A stretch of DNA of 64,000 nt from Podocnemis expansa (lineage: Eukaryota > Chordata > Testudines > Podocnemididae), in contig ML682007.1 in assembly GCA_007922195.1 (NCBI GenBank), positions 17,468,487 through 17,532,486 on the forward strand. Direction: 5' to 3'. The position numbers were made by a program, and so were the translations under genes. Positions 1-14,344 of this stretch are shown here, piece after piece. The first letter of the stretch is position 1. Every line of letters begins with the position of its first letter. A model generated the notes under the pieces. That model was not told the DNA's origin. It saw nothing but the letters and a program-made list of their open reading frames with translations, and ran no database searches.

Positions 1-602
1 ACAAGAGAGAATGAGATGAGTCACCAGCACAATGTCTCTCTCCCAGCACTTTGGCTGACGGAGCTCAGTCTTTCGCTGGAAGCTCTCAAGAATTTAATCT
101 TCTCTCTGGCTTCTCCATTTATATTGTGTTGGATTCAAGTTGTCAGGATCCTGCATGTAGACAGGGCGATCATGCTCCCATGCCTCATTCACTGAGGACC
201 CAATCTTACACGGGATCTCCTACCATGAGTAGGAGTGCAATAGCAGGTCCATAAAACAGAATCACCATTTGTAATTAAGTTTCTCAAACTCACACTGAAA
301 GGTGCTCCTCCTGGTTAGCACTAGCAGAATAGTAACAGAATAACATTCATTTGTTCATGTGAAAGCGTTTGATGAATACATAACTACTGGTTAGTGTGTT
401 TCATATGTCTCTATCTGTTCCCAATCCACAGGGCATCTTAGTCTGTTACAGCCCCAGCAAGAGACTAATGCCTATTATTTGTCAAACTATAGCAGTTTGT
501 GCATTTAGTTCTTTTGGTTCCTACTTCAGTCCCTAGTGTATGAACCAAGATACAGGGGAAATATGATCTAACAGGTCACTACACTAGAACTCTCATAGAG
601 TG

Positions 603-745
603 CCTGTCATCTGTGTAACCTTGGGCAAGTTACATTAGCACACTGTGCCTCAGCCTCCCTTCTGTAAAATGGGATAACAGTACTTCCTCACTGCACAAAG
701 GTGTTGTGAAGCACTCAGACACTATGGTCATACGTAACTAAGACA
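603..745 (+). repeat. MIR-type CORE-SINE relic
   Basis: The segment reading TGTGTAACCTTGGGCAAGTT, then TGCCTCAGCCTCC, then CTGTAAAATGGGATAA and GGTGTTGTGAAG follows the core of the MIR/CORE-SINE consensus as I recall it, in plus orientation. Confidence 0.8.
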
Positions 746-849
746 AGTGGATATGCACAGCTAAGCACCATCTAGGGCTTTATGATAACCCTATTTGATG
801 TTAATTTTGTCATCCCCATAAAACACCACAGTCCACCTCATAGAGGACT

Positions 850-1590
850 GGAGAAGGACAAACATAGAACCTATCTTTAAAAATGGAAACCAAGAGAACC
901 CAGGGCATTGTAAACTAGTCAATCCGGCTTTGATTCCAGGAAGGATACTGGAATAAGTTATTAAACAATGTGTGTAAACACCGAGAGAATACAGAGTCAT
1001 CAGAAAAATGGATTTGTCAAGAATAAAGCATGCCAAACCAACTAAATTTCCATCTTTAACTGGGACATTGACTTAGCAGATGGGGATGATATAGATGTGA
1101 TATGACTTGATTTTAGTAAGGCTTTTGATGTGGTCCCCCCTGCTATCTTAAGTGGGAGGATGTATCTAGTGGAAACCTACAGCGTCCTTAGTCTGGTACT
1201 ATTCAATATTTTCATTAATGACTTGGATAACTGAAGGGAGAATATGCTGATAAGAGTCTTCAACTATGTTAGGGGCTATTATAAAGAGGATGGTAATCAG
1301 CTGGTCTCCATGTCTTCTGAAATAATATCTTACTCTATTGAAAGGGGATTTTGGTTAGATATTAGGAATAAGGTTTCTAGCTACAAGGATAGTAAAGCAC
1401 TGGAACAGGCTTCCAAAGGAGGTTGTGAAATCCCCCCTCATGACAGCTGTTTAAGAATGGGCTGGACAAACATCTATCAGAGGCAGTTTAGGCTCTAGGT
1501 TTACTTGCTCTTGCCTCCTTGGCATGGGTGTCTTGACTAGGTGACCTCTCCAGGTCTTTTTCAGCCCAATGTTTGTATGATTTGATGTTA
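850..1590 (+). mobile_element. CR1-type LINE fragment, decayed
   Basis: Fragments of a reverse transcriptase read in the plus direction: a 'DFSKAFD'-like block near 1100-1125 and LVLFNIFINDLDN near 1195-1231. These are followed by the typical CR1 3' end (GCACTGGAACAGGCT, GGGCTGGACAAACA, TTGACTAGGTGACCTCTCCAG). Stops and frameshifts break it throughout, so it is an old inactive copy. Confidence 0.75.
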
Positions 1591-4500
1591 ATAGGCGGTG
1601 TCCAGATTTTCCAAGATGTTGTGTACCTGCAACTTCCACTGACCTAATATGGTTTTGGGGAGCTCCACGCTGCTTAAAATCAGGCTTTGAATTATTTTGC
1701 TGCATACCTGCTCATCTACACTAGTGATGTTCAACAACACTAAGCTAAACAATTAACTGGGAAAGCCTACGCAAGTAGTCACTGGATCAAAAGCCAGACG
1801 GATGGAGTTGACCCTATGCCCCATAAAGGTGTACAGGATAGAAAGATAACACAAGGAGCTTCCCCGGAACAACCTTGCATACCCTGAGCAAAGTACAAAG
1901 AGCAGTCACAAGTCTGGAGTCAGCTAAGACTGGTGGGAGCAGGCATTCAAATGACAGCCAAGGACAGAAGAGTGCAGAACTGTTTTGTTCACATTGTGAG
2001 GTTAGGAAGGGATGATGCCACAGACCTATGGGCCTTTCGGTTCTGGGAAGGTTTTCTAACTGGTTTTAAAACCTAACCAGTTAAAATCGCTTTTTAAAAT
2101 GCTTAGAGGCAATACATCAGATTGTCTTCTGAGATTTGAATCTTTTGTGTAACTCAAACAGGCTAAAGGATTGGATTCTGTCCTCAGACTGCCAGCAGAG
2201 AATGCCCTACTAAGAGAGGAGCTCCCAGCGGTCACAAATGAGCCATACCCAGGCCCTGTGCCTCTGCCCCCACCACCTTACAGAGCAGGAGCTCAGTACA
2301 AGTGTCAGACAGCCTCCAGGGGAGTGGCAGAAAGCCATTCCACCACCAATGGCAAATCTCAGAGCTGGGAGCCAGCATCTCCTTTTCACTTCTGCCTCCT
2401 GCACTGAGCGAAGCTCTGACCCAAGACAAAATCTGCCCCACTCTGTAGACTCAGTTTAGGTGTTCTGATCAGGAATCCTTAAAACTATCTAAAAGCAGGT
2501 TTGCATGAAGACTTTAACAAGTTTAAAAATTCTCCCCTAGTTTAAGTGAACAATATGAGGCATAATCCTCGCTTGAGTGAGCAACCCTTGAAGCAGTGCA
2601 ACCTTGAACTACCCCTTACTTATGGCTGCTGTCTAAAATGCCTTGAATTAGCTTACTCTGGCTGCTCCACTGCTTCAGGCATTGTTTTTTAAAATCTGAG
2701 AAACTGAAACTTCATATACCTTACCAATTGAAGCCACGTGTGGACAGTGCAATTACCTAAGCATGGCTTGCAGTCTCAAGTGTTGCTTCACTGGGCTGAA
2801 TCACAAAGTGATATTTTTCTAAGCTTCTTTTCCTGTTTATTTGTTCTCCCATCACTTTTTACATTTCCATTTTACATGCAGCTCTGACATTTAGCACATC
2901 ATCCATTGCAACAGAGGCCTCAATTTAAAGATTTAAATATCCTTGGAACAACTGAGCTGTTACATTGAAATACATGAGGTGACTTTCCCCACTAAAGTCA
3001 ATGGACTTTTCACTTGATATGACTTCAAAGGCCACTCTTGCATATTTTAAAGGGCCTTTGTTTGGAGTGCCCTGATGGTTTAAAAAAAAAAAAAATTAGT
3101 TACAAGTTTTCCCTTGGAGAAGGCTGAAGCAGTAAAATGCATTTCTCTATCTGTACGAGTCATCGTGGGTCAGGAAATAAAACTAACATCACCAGCATTC
3201 ATGGTCGAGTACACCCAATTCTCTCACACAACTATCTTTATTATATGGACACATCACACTAGTACACCAGTCTAGTGACATTCCTGCATCTTCTACAAAT
3301 TGGCTGTGGCTACAAATGTTTCCCTGGAGTAACAAGAGAATTAAATGTTCTTTTCTTTTAAATGAGAAATTTAGTAAGTTGTTGCTGTATTAAAATACAA
3401 ATGTTACTTTAAAAAGCTCAGCTGGTGTCTTCAACACATCTTCACGTTTACCCCAACTGAGGAATCAGTCCAATACATTTAATATGCCCACAAGAATTAA
3501 TAGGAAGGAGGGCAGTTCTGTTCAATGCTTGGTCAGCAACTTGTCCTGCTTTGCAATAAGTAGAATTAAATGGTATGGAAAAAATAGGGTGAAGCATTTC
3601 CTTCATCCATTTTTGAGCATTCTGAGATTTGGATACAGCACTTCACAAGAGTTAATAAACTTTGCCTTGGCTTCAGCTCAACAGACATTTCTGCCCCTTC
3701 CATTACATTAGTTCTCTCTTACTATAATGAAGAAAATAAATAAATAAAGTGGCCTCATATTTTATCCCTCCCTAATTGCAGACAAGAAAATTACCCTACA
3801 AATAGGGGCCATAATCAAGGGAAGATACTGAAAGAAAACATTACATTTGGTTGTTAAAGACAAAGAGGCCTGATCTAATGAAATTATTCAAACTCAACTG
3901 AAACTGCTATTATGTTTTACAGCATGTGCCCTGTGTGGGCAGGGCATCCAACCAGTCTAAGCAACCTTAATCCTTAACAAAAACCAATTTGGGATATGTA
4001 CAGCATTTGTGACACTGCAGTGAAGAGCCTTTTGAGATTTCTTATATATAACTCCTTTGTTTCTGTAAAGAATACAGATTCAGGGAGCCAAACCAGCAAA
4101 CTCTTACTCACACAAATAGCACTTACTCATGTGAGTAGTCCAACTGATCACAGTGGCTTTCAATTTTCATACATGTTGTCTGAACACAAACTGCATTCCC
4201 CCCCCCCCCCCCAAACCCCACTCAGCCAACAGTCAAAAAGAGAACCTTCAGCTAAATCAGCTCAGCTGGTTAATTTTTGTCCGTGTTTGCTGAAAGCAAG
4301 AAACACATTAGAGGTATTTAATCTTACTTTGGTACAAGAGAATTTACAGGTTTGAAAATGAGATACCCTGTGTTTGACCGGGTTTGTACTTTTGATACAA
4401 GGATTTCTGATTCTTGTGTTTGTGAGGTGGCCCCCAATTCTTTCTATCTAAGAATCTAATCAAATTGAAATGTGTTTATTTCTGTGTATTTTAGTCATGG

Positions 4501-4865
4501 AAGCTTTATGAGGTGTTTCTGGTTTGGTTTCATTAGGTCTAATTGTCACAGGGAGTTAGCTGTTAGATGGAAGCATTCATATGGAACTTTCCATATGCAG
4601 AAAAATGGCAGATTAGCCAGGCTGACAGTAAAAGACTAATATATCTGGAGGTACCAAAAGTAGTGCTATTTACTCTTCCATGAGTGAGCCACAAATGCCT
4701 ATTCAACCCATCTTCAAAGCTCAGAATTGTCACAACTGAGGAAAAGGAGTGGAAGAAGGATGTCTGACCTAAGGGACAAAGGAGATGTGCACCATTTCTT
4801 ATTTTCTTATATGCGTGCCTTGAGTGTTAGAGCAGAAGCATCCCAGAGCTGCACAGGCCTTAGGT

Positions 4866-4962
4866 CAGGGGTCTCAAACTCAAATCACCACAAGGGCCGC
4901 ATGAGGACTAGAGCATTAGCCCGAGGGCCAAACCAGTGAAACCTTTTCATACAAGAAGAAAG
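4866..4962 (+). mobile_element. hAT-type MITE, left half
   Basis: Starts CAGGGGTCTCAAACTC and continues with 'aatcaccacaagggc', the same sequence as the complete copy at 49610-49779. The right inverted repeat is missing. Confidence 0.7.
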
Positions 4963-7900
4963 ACTAAGGCTGGAGCATGGAGAAGCAGGCCATTCAATCA
5001 TCTTATGAAGACCCAGGTTCATTGGTGGACACGCCATCGCGATGAATATGCCAGAGTGAGAAAACAGGCTACCATACAATTCTTCTAAGAAAGCACCATA
5101 TTAGCTAGAGTAGAATGGAGTCTGGGCATTTGGGGAAGGAAGTTTATCTGCAGAAGCAGGGGCTTGAGCTTGGTAATAGATGAGGGTTCCCAAAGAAAGT
5201 GGGTGAGCATCCAGCTCTTCAAACATTTCAAGATTTTCATCTCAGACTAACAGAGAAACATCCTGAAACTGAATATGACCCAGGACATTCAACACAATCT
5301 GAGCAACCAGGAAAACACATCACCTATTACTTATATTGGATGTACCCAGAGTAACAACAACTTTTCTGTTCCACCTGCATTTCACTCCCACCCCACTTGT
5401 GCCAGCTGTTCCCTTGTCCCCCGTTACCCATTCACCTGCACTTAAAACTCTTCGTTTTGCTCCGTGCTTTCCTGAAACATAAAGAACATTAGAGTCCAAT
5501 GTGTAGTGTGCAGCCCAAAAATAATGACCCAGTTGCATTAACAATTATCACTAAAGTGAGAAAAATCTCTATTTATTAGAGCACATTCACTCCCTGAAGC
5601 TCCACTCACATTAGTGAATGTAATAGAATCTTTCAGCAGCATCCTGCATTTCAAAGATATCTGATATGTGATGCAGCACTTGCTATGGTAACATTAATGA
5701 TTATTGTTATTAAAAAGAAGTAGAGAAAATTGCACAGCTCACACATATGCTTCTTCCCTGTGAGTTACTGCTGCCCTGTGGCAACTTAGTAATTAACAGA
5801 TCCTTTTAAAATACATATCTATAGTGAATAGGTACAAGGACACTCTCCTGACCATTTTCTTGTTAAGTGATCCATCTGCCTCCAAGTTAGCAAATGGAAT
5901 ATCAGCACACAGTAGACTTCTGCAGGAAATGTGGAAAACAGCACCCTATGTGGAAGACCAGCAACTTATGAAGAAGCAAAGGATATTCCTATCCTAGGGA
6001 GAAGCACGTGATGAGTATGGAAGATCATTATCTTATGAGGAAAGCAGCACATAGGGGCAGGGGAGCTGAGAGAATGACATGCTGGATGCAGGCAGGGGCA
6101 ATGCGGGAAAGCGACACCTATGAGGGACTGTAACAGAGCAGAACTTTACAGAGGACGACAGCAGAGCACCATGGTTGCTCCTGCAGATGCAATGGTGAGA
6201 GTTTCTTTTAGAAATGCATGGATAGATGTGTAGATAGATCCGTCTGTCCATATTACAATGCAACACATTACAAAATCAAAACAAAAATCAAGGTGCTGTA
6301 ATTTGGACAACATGCCTCTGGTGCCAAAAATTCGTATTGCAAATTCTGTGCACTAGGAGTTTTTCACACTGCATGAGGGCAGCTCAGTTGATTTCAGCTG
6401 CAGAAACAAATAGATAAATATTCTGGACCTAAATATGTCTCTGCTGAAGTCAATGACAAAACTTCCTATTCACTCAAACAGGAGTATAAGCCAAGCACCC
6501 TTTCTTTCATTAAGAAATGGTGTGCTTGTCAGATGAGCATTCTTTCAGGGCATTTTCTAGCTGAACAACCTTTTGGATGTGGAGGGGCCAAATGTTCTGC
6601 TGGTGTATACAGATGAAACTCCTTCGATGTGAATGGAGCTGCACCCATTTATACCAACAGAATGTTTGGCTCTGCACTTTTACCAGTCCATAATATAAAG
6701 CCATTCTTAATTCTGAGTCAAAGCATTAAATATACACAGACTTTGATCATCAAGGGAATATCACATCATCTGTCCTGCAGGGTTTGGTTTGAGACACCCA
6801 GGGTCTCTCCTTTAGAGAAGCTTTTATAGCAATTTATTTTAAGTGAATAAACATGACTCTGAAATAAGCTCTGTGCATTCATTCCACTTCTTTGGCTCTA
6901 GGTCAGAGCAAACTCATTGCTTTGGTATGTGTATTCAGGTAACAAGTATATTTAAATGGGTTCCATTGCACTTTGTGAACCTGCTGAAAAGTGTGTTGAA
7001 TCATTAATCCCACTGTATATTACAAATACCTTCACCCAAGCAATATCTGGACCTTTTTGATTTGGAATGATAAGAAATGCATGGTGATTGCTTTCTCAAA
7101 AGCAAAGGATTACACAGGCGGTGACTCTGAAAATGGATCTTGCTATCTTATAGCAAAGGGTGAAACTTCCAATCTTGTTTAGTGAAGCGCTGATCAGTAT
7201 GTGCAAGTGGTTTTTCAGATAGATAAATTGCTCACAGGAAAACATATGAAATATCTTAATTTCTCCCCATTCACCCACTCTCAACCTTGTTCTGTTAGCT
7301 ACAAGAGTGTGGTTTTATTACTTCAATGTCTGGAAACCAATGAATTTAGTTTTCTCCAGAGAAGAATCCATAAAAAGCAAATAATTTGGAAGTCTTGCAA
7401 TGGATGGTATCTACACTCCATCATTCCAAGTGATGAACTATACCATTCAGCTATAAAGGCCAGTGCTCAACAGCTTTTATGGAGTTTAGTGATATTGAAG
7501 TCACACTAGTGAAATTATTTACTTGTAGTAGGGGGAGAAGAGCTGGGGTATAAAAATTAACTGAATCAGAAGCTTCTGTTGACTTCTGTATTAACAGGAG
7601 GGTTGAAAAGGTTGTAAATAGAAAGGCAAAGGGAATCATTAGAGACTCTGCCCTTCTGAACAGTCAAAAACCTTTAAAGAATAATGTGCCTTGAAAACAA
7701 AAAGCACTGGCATGTCCTGAGCTAAACAAAAAAAATGCTAACATGGACACTCTTCAGAGTTACTATGCAATATTAGCACATGACCTGTTTGCTGCCATCA
7801 TCTGAAACATCATATGCTGTGGAAGAGGCAAGTCTCACCTGATATACCTGGGCCTAGCTTCATTCTGAGCCTGCAGAAAGCAATACAGTGTCTTGGCAGG

Positions 7901-8888
7901 GCCTTAAGACATTTTTGTGATCATGAACTAAATTACTAGATCTCATCAACTGCTCCATGGCTTCCTTACCCATCAAACAAGATAGTAATAAGCACAGCCC
8001 TGAAAGCATAGCAAACAGTTCCTATATATTTCAAAGCAATCACCATATCCTCACCCTCACCCCACTGATGGATCTGTCCAGACTCATGGAGGGCTGGGAA
8101 TACCTCAATATCACAGAGAGATAGGAAATCAGCCTACTCCAGTTCAAAAATGTCCTAGAGAGACACTCTATAAATGTGTATCAGCCTGGAAGAGATGAGA
8201 CTTACAACCCACTGCCAACTGGCTTAGAAACACTTCGTCATTTCTTCTGTGAGTGGGGAAAAGGGATAAGAAGGAAAGAAATTCCTTCTGTAGACAGACA
8301 GCTGTGTCTTCATGGTATTTTAACATTATTTGCTTGTAACCTGTCTACATATCGCTATTTAAATATTTGTCATACTATGGCTGGGATGACTCATCTAGCT
8401 GAAGAATAAGCCTAATTGGTCAAAGTTTCAGGACACACTGTACTGAGCAATAAAGAAACATGGTCTCATATATTTGAAGTGACAAGTTGCAGAAAATATC
8501 TGAAATTCCAGGAAGAGGTAAGACTGAAATAAAAATTATTGCCTAGGGACAACTGCGGCTGTCAGACTTCATGATAATTAAAGAGATAAGATGTATACTA
8601 CTCTAGACGGATGAAAGATACGCATATATAAGCTTAGAGTCCCAGTTTCAGCATGGCCATGTTAGAAGGCTGTCTAATAATGTATTAGCCTCTTCAGTAA
8701 AAGATATCCAGCAAGGCAAAATAAGAAGCATCTAAGGATTTGACTGTCAGGTACATAAGGTCCTGAAACTTTTCCAAGAGAAGAAAAAATTCTTTGTGAC
8801 GTAACAACATGGCTCGAAGAAAATGAGAACCTTCAGAATACCTCCTCCTTTCCCTGAGAGCCTTCAGAAAACAGCCTCTCTTTTCCCT

Positions 8889-9052
8889 TGTTAGTCTACT
8901 TCAGCAAAACAAACAAGGAGTCCTGTGGCACTCTTACAGATTAATGAATTTATTTACCGCATGAGCTTTTGTGGATGAAATCCCACTTCAGCTTATGCAC
9001 TAAATAAATTCGTTAGTCTTCACAAGTGCCACAGGACTCCTTGTTTGTTTTC
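8889..9052. mobile_element. Fold-back repeat copy
   Basis: Opens with ttgttagtctacttcagca and AAGGAGTCCTGTGGCAC, then the ATTTATTTA...CATGAGCTTTTGTGG block, and closes with the inverted copy GTGCCACAGGACTCCTTG. The two arms can pair into a hairpin of about 60 bp. Confidence 0.85.
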
Positions 9053-10642
9053 CACCTCTTCCTGTGAACTTTCTGGTACTGAATGCCCAAGGGCAGAGAG
9101 GAATCTGTGAAGACCCACACAGCCAATCAGGAAGCTGATCTTGTAAGACCACCCTCTGCAGAAGAAGTAGTGCTGAGTCGAAGGGAAAGCATTTCCCTTC
9201 AACTCAGTTCATTGAAGTCAGCATGGTAAGTAGGCAGTAGGTAGTCAGAAGAAGATACACAAGGTATTTTAAGTATGTTGTGTATCTCCCTTCAATTGCA
9301 GCCGAAATCACGCCAAGGTATAGACCAGGACTAAATAAGGAATATTAACAAGAAGCGGGAGAAGCAGCTCCAGAAGGGTCAACAGCAGGAGGGTGACAAT
9401 CAAACAAGGAATCCCAGCAGCTACTTTCCACTCATGATTATTAATGATAGCATCTCACTTTGCCTTATTAACACCACATTTATTTCTGGCAGAACTGATG
9501 ATAACATTGTCCTGAGGGGGAAAAGCAGGAAGCAAGACACCGCATTTCTTATACTTTAAAGATGACACTTGATTTATTGAGTGCCTAATCCACTGGTAAA
9601 ATGACATGTACATTGGCACAGAAGATAAAGCTCCTCAGTTCTACCCCCACCCCACTCCAAACACACACCAGCTGTTGAGCCCATCTCTCTCACCTTTTCC
9701 ACACCATTCATCTAGTTGAAATCAAGGAGTGACCCATTTGGCCTAAGATACATAATGCCAGGTTCTCTTCCAGTTTACAGTCAAGGATCTGGCTCACATA
9801 TATACAAATACTCTCATTTTAATTGGCCCATTAATGAGAATGTGTGGATGATATTTCTAACATATCATTCACTGGAATGCTGTGCAAAGCAATTAGCCAG
9901 TAACAGAAAATGATTATCTCATTTATATGGTCTTTTAAGAAAAAGAGAAACAGCTTTTAAAAGTGTAGCCAAAACACAGATGATAAAAGTTAAGCATTTA
10001 GTGTGCTTCCCTCTTACAGACAGCAAAAGCAAAATGATTTCCATCAGCATCAGATAATAGACTTGCCTATAACCAGAGGGGTATTTTTAATAACTTTCAA
10101 AAAATGTGTATCCCTATAAAAATAAGCATAATAGAGAAAAAATCCAGTACAAAAGTAATAAAATATCATCTATTATCTCAAATCATTTTGGTCAGGAAAC
10201 AATACCACAAACCTAATATAATACATGGAAAACTCATGAAAAACAGTCAGGGAGTGGTTTGTAGTTTTATACACTTCTAGGCATGAGGCTGAGTAATTAA
10301 TAAGTGACAGTGAAAAGCACATAATGAAAATCATATGGACTTAGAGGAAAGAAATAGCTTTAAAAAGAAACTGTTGCATTGCCAGATTGTATGAGAAGAA
10401 CTGTGAATCCACAGTGACTCTCCAGTGAGCAAAAAGAAAGCTAGTTTAAATATTTAAACCAATGTGTCTGATGAGGGGCTTTGGTACCATGGCCTGCTTC
10501 CAATTACACTATGTGCAGGGAGAGGTCAAGAGGAGATGGAGTGAGCAGGGAAAGATATGGACTAGAAATTCAAAGAGGAGAGGACAAAAAAAAAAAAATC
10601 AGGAAGAGCATCTGAGCTACAGAAGAAGGCTGGACGGGTCAA

Positions 10643-10883
10643 TTTCCAAAGGGATAGGTATGTTAGTCTAGTCCAGCAAAAAAACAAAACAAAAAAACAA
10701 AAAACAAAACAAAAAAAACCCCCACAAGGAGTCGTGTGCACTTAAAGACTAACATGGGCCATCTTCGAAGCATCTGATGAAGTGGGATTTTCCCATGAAA
10801 GCTCATGTGAAAAATAAATCTGTTAGTCTTTAAGTGCCACACGACTCCTTGTTTTTGGGTTTTTTTTTTTTTTTTTTTTTTGC
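10643..10883 (+). mobile_element. Fold-back repeat copy with 14-bp target duplication
   Basis: Begins TTTCCAAAGGGATAGGTATG, has inverted arms around 10725-10760 and 10825-10855, and ends in a T-run. It is flanked by GCTGGACGGGTCAA (10629-10642) and GCTGGACAGGTCAA (10884-10897), a 14-bp duplication with one mismatch. Confidence 0.85.
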
Positions 10884-12299
10884 GCTGGACAGGTCAAGCA
10901 ACCAGAAAAATAAGATACCCCATGAAAGGAGAAGATGAAACAAGATTTAATAACTTGAGTGGACTATCTTTTTAACCATATATTCCAACAAATTATGGGC
11001 CTCCAACATGTATAAAACAGGAGGATCAAATCTAGTTGGGTTCTTTTTTAAATAACAGGGGTAGGTCCTTGGATGGAATTAAAATCTGATCTTACAGTGT
11101 TTGTTTCTAGGCTGAGGACTACAGGATTGAGCTCTAGTTAGTTTAAGTAACAACAATTCCATTTATTTGGTGACAATGATGCTATGCACATCTTTAGACA
11201 GCTGCTGTATTTTATTCCTTAAATGTTTCCCAGACACAGTATATAATTCTATTGCTGGTTTGCATAAATACACACTGGGACATGCATGCAGGCATTTCCC
11301 ATGACCTGGGACTTCAGACTCCTGGGCCCCCTGTGTACTAACATTTACTCTGTTGCTGGGACCACTGCAGCTGGACCACTGTTAGAAAATGAGTTTGAAG
11401 ATTTCTTGCAATTGTATCATTGAAAACCAAGAGCATAATATGGCCCTGTGTAACTAACTGTGATCAAACACAATGTGCCTGCTGAAAAAAATGAAACTAC
11501 TAACATGTGTTCATAGATCACCTGAACATGAGTCACAGATTTAAATGTCCCAGATCAAATCAATAGAGTTACCCAGATGTGCCAGTTGGTGAACTGATTA
11601 CAAACAGAAATTAAGCAAGTCAAATGTTTTACAAAAATGCAACTGAAAAAACCTGAACTTTCTAGCAAGCTGAACCACCCTGTCTCAAATATCAATAAAG
11701 ACTAATTAAACTGATTTTTACTGGACTGTGTTTTTGTATATTGTATTTTGACATAGCCTCGTGGCCAAAGTGCAGTTTGTCTCCTGAGTATGTGAGAATA
11801 ACTGTAACAAAAGTGTGTTTCTACTTGAAGTCTGCATTGTTCTTAGTTTCAGACTTTGCTGAGGCACTCAGGTTTCAGTCTTACAAGAATAACTGCAACT
11901 GGGCAAAATAACTAACTTGCAGAAAAATATATGTGATGCAACGTCCTAAAAGTCTACAGCAAGAAATTAAACAAAGTCTTAAATTATTGCAAGCTCAATC
12001 CTAGCTTTTCAGAGGCAATGCACAAGTCTTCTCCTCTTTGGCCAGATTCTGTTCCTATTTAAGTCAATAATAAAATTTTCATTGGCCTTGGGATCAAAAT
12101 TTATAAGATTGCATTCCATACCCAGTGAAAACATTAGAGCTACTCAAAGAAAAGTGAGGAAATATTTGTTGTGCCACACTTTGGGTCTGATTTTAGGAGG
12201 AGCTAAGCTTCCCCAACTCAGCTGCAGTCAAGGAAAATTGAGGGCATTCAGTGTCTCACTCCCCTGGGGCTCTTTTCTGGCCCTAAGTAAAACTGGTTA

Positions 12300-12720
12300 G
12301 TAATTTTTGACAAAAACATTTTTTCCATTGGAAAATGAAAATTCTTTGAAAGAGTCAGTTTTAAGGAATTTCTTGTTTGTATGAATTTGGATAAAAGTTT
12401 GAAAAATGCTGAAAATTTTGGGGTTTTTTTTTTGGTTCCAAGTGATTTATTTCAAAATGTATGCTAGTGACAGTTTTTAAACATATTAATTTAAAAAGTC
12501 AGTTCCAGACAAAACATTTAGAAACTGTAAAACCAAAATGTGTCAACTGACTTGAACCCAAGAAAAATTGGGTTGTCAGTTTGCAAAATTTTTTTTTTGA
12601 ATTTTGATATTTTGTCATGATTCAGTATGGGAATTTTTTAAACTTTGAGGGGGTTTTTTGTTTTTCAAAGTCTAAAAAATTTTCGCAAGACAGGAAAACT
12701 GTTTCTCTAGACTGTTTCAA
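12300..12720. repeat. A/T-run-rich repeat
   Basis: Dense runs of A and T with GAAAATTTT-like palindromes, of a kind common as old repeats in reptile genomes. Boundaries are unclear. Confidence 0.4.
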
Positions 12721-13003
12721 CTTTCCTTCATAAAATAATAGGCTAAATCTAGATGTACAGAAGTGCTCTGCGTAAGCTCAATAGTTTTTCTCTCTCTCTC
12801 TAACAGAAGTTTGTTCAATCAAAAAATATTGTAACACCCACCTTGTCTCTCCAATATCCTGGGACCAACGTGGTCACAACACTGCAAAACCTAATCCGTA
12901 TGCAGGCAAAACTCTCTTTGACCCCAGTGGTAAATATAGCATTAAATTCTGATATTTTCACTGCCGCATTGTATCAGGTGCAGTATATAAAGCTGATATC
13001 TTA

Positions 13004-13222
<219 letters not shown>

Positions 13223-13523
13223 TCAATATGGCATTTTGCTGGATACGGCCATTGTCAAACATGTTACGAACATCAATACAACTTGAGAATTAGGTAAAAT
13301 ACATTATATTAGATAAAATAATCTCATCCCTTTGTGACATCCCCCTCTTAGAATCTGGTCTGATGTGCTGCTGTGACACCCTGATCTACACTCTTGAGTC
13401 CTGATGTACCCTACTATGCCAGGTGACCACTCACTCCTGAGTCAGTCCACAACAGCCCCCTGTGTGTAATCAGGCCCAGGCAGTGAATGTGCATCCTCTG
13501 GTCACTCAAGGGATAGTCTCCAA

Positions 13524-13939
13524 GGGTATGTCTACACTGTGAGCTTAAGCTGACTTAAGCAAAGCCTTGGCCACATTTGGAATTCATTAAGTCAACTTAA
13601 GGGCTTTCTTAAGTCAACTTAATAATTCCCGTGCTCAAAGTCAACTTTAAGGGTTAAGTCAACTTTATTAAGTTGACTTAATACAATGTGGCCATTAAAG
13701 TCAACTTAGTTCAGTGGGGCCATTTAAGGAGACATCATAAAGTCGACGTAAGCCAGTGGATCCATTTAAAGTTGACTTTAAATGGGTCCCCTGGCTTAAA
13801 CTGACTTTATAAAGTTGACTTAGTGCAATGTGACCTCACTAAGTTGACTTAAAAAGGTCTACTTAAAGTTGACTTTAAGCAGACTTTATTAAGTTGACTT
13901 AATAAAGTCAACTTAGCTTTTGTAGTGTAGACATAGCCC
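13524..13939. mobile_element. MITE built from iterated palindromes
   Basis: Terminal inverted repeats GGGTATGTCTACACT and AGTGTAGACATAGCCC enclose about 385 bases filled with alternating TTAAGTCAACTTA and TAAGTTGACTTAA motifs, themselves palindromic. No coding frame. The ends match those of the elements at 52193 and 59406. Confidence 0.85.
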
Positions 13940-14344
13940 AAGTGAGCACCCCCAGCCTCCAGACACTACACTGAAAACTTCCATCCTACAATGATTGGGA
14001 CCTTCCCCAATGACCATAGACTCACAGACCCTTATCCATCCATTTGACATTGAACCGGGTATGTCAAGCCTCTCTGATTCACACCCTCTAAAGTTGACAT
14101 AGTTTTAGATAAATTGAACACTAGTTTATTGGTAGAATATCATTTTAAGTGAGTATATAGCAAATCAATGCACAATCATTTAATAAAGACATCAGGAGGT
14201 ATCACAAGCAACTAAAAGATATAAAACACATGCTAGCCTAACAACACTACTATAATTATGCTTATCTGACCATTCAAGTCCGGCTGTGATGGTTTGCAGC
14301 TGTTCTCTGCTTATTTCTAGTCATGGCCCAATCCTTCTTGTAGA

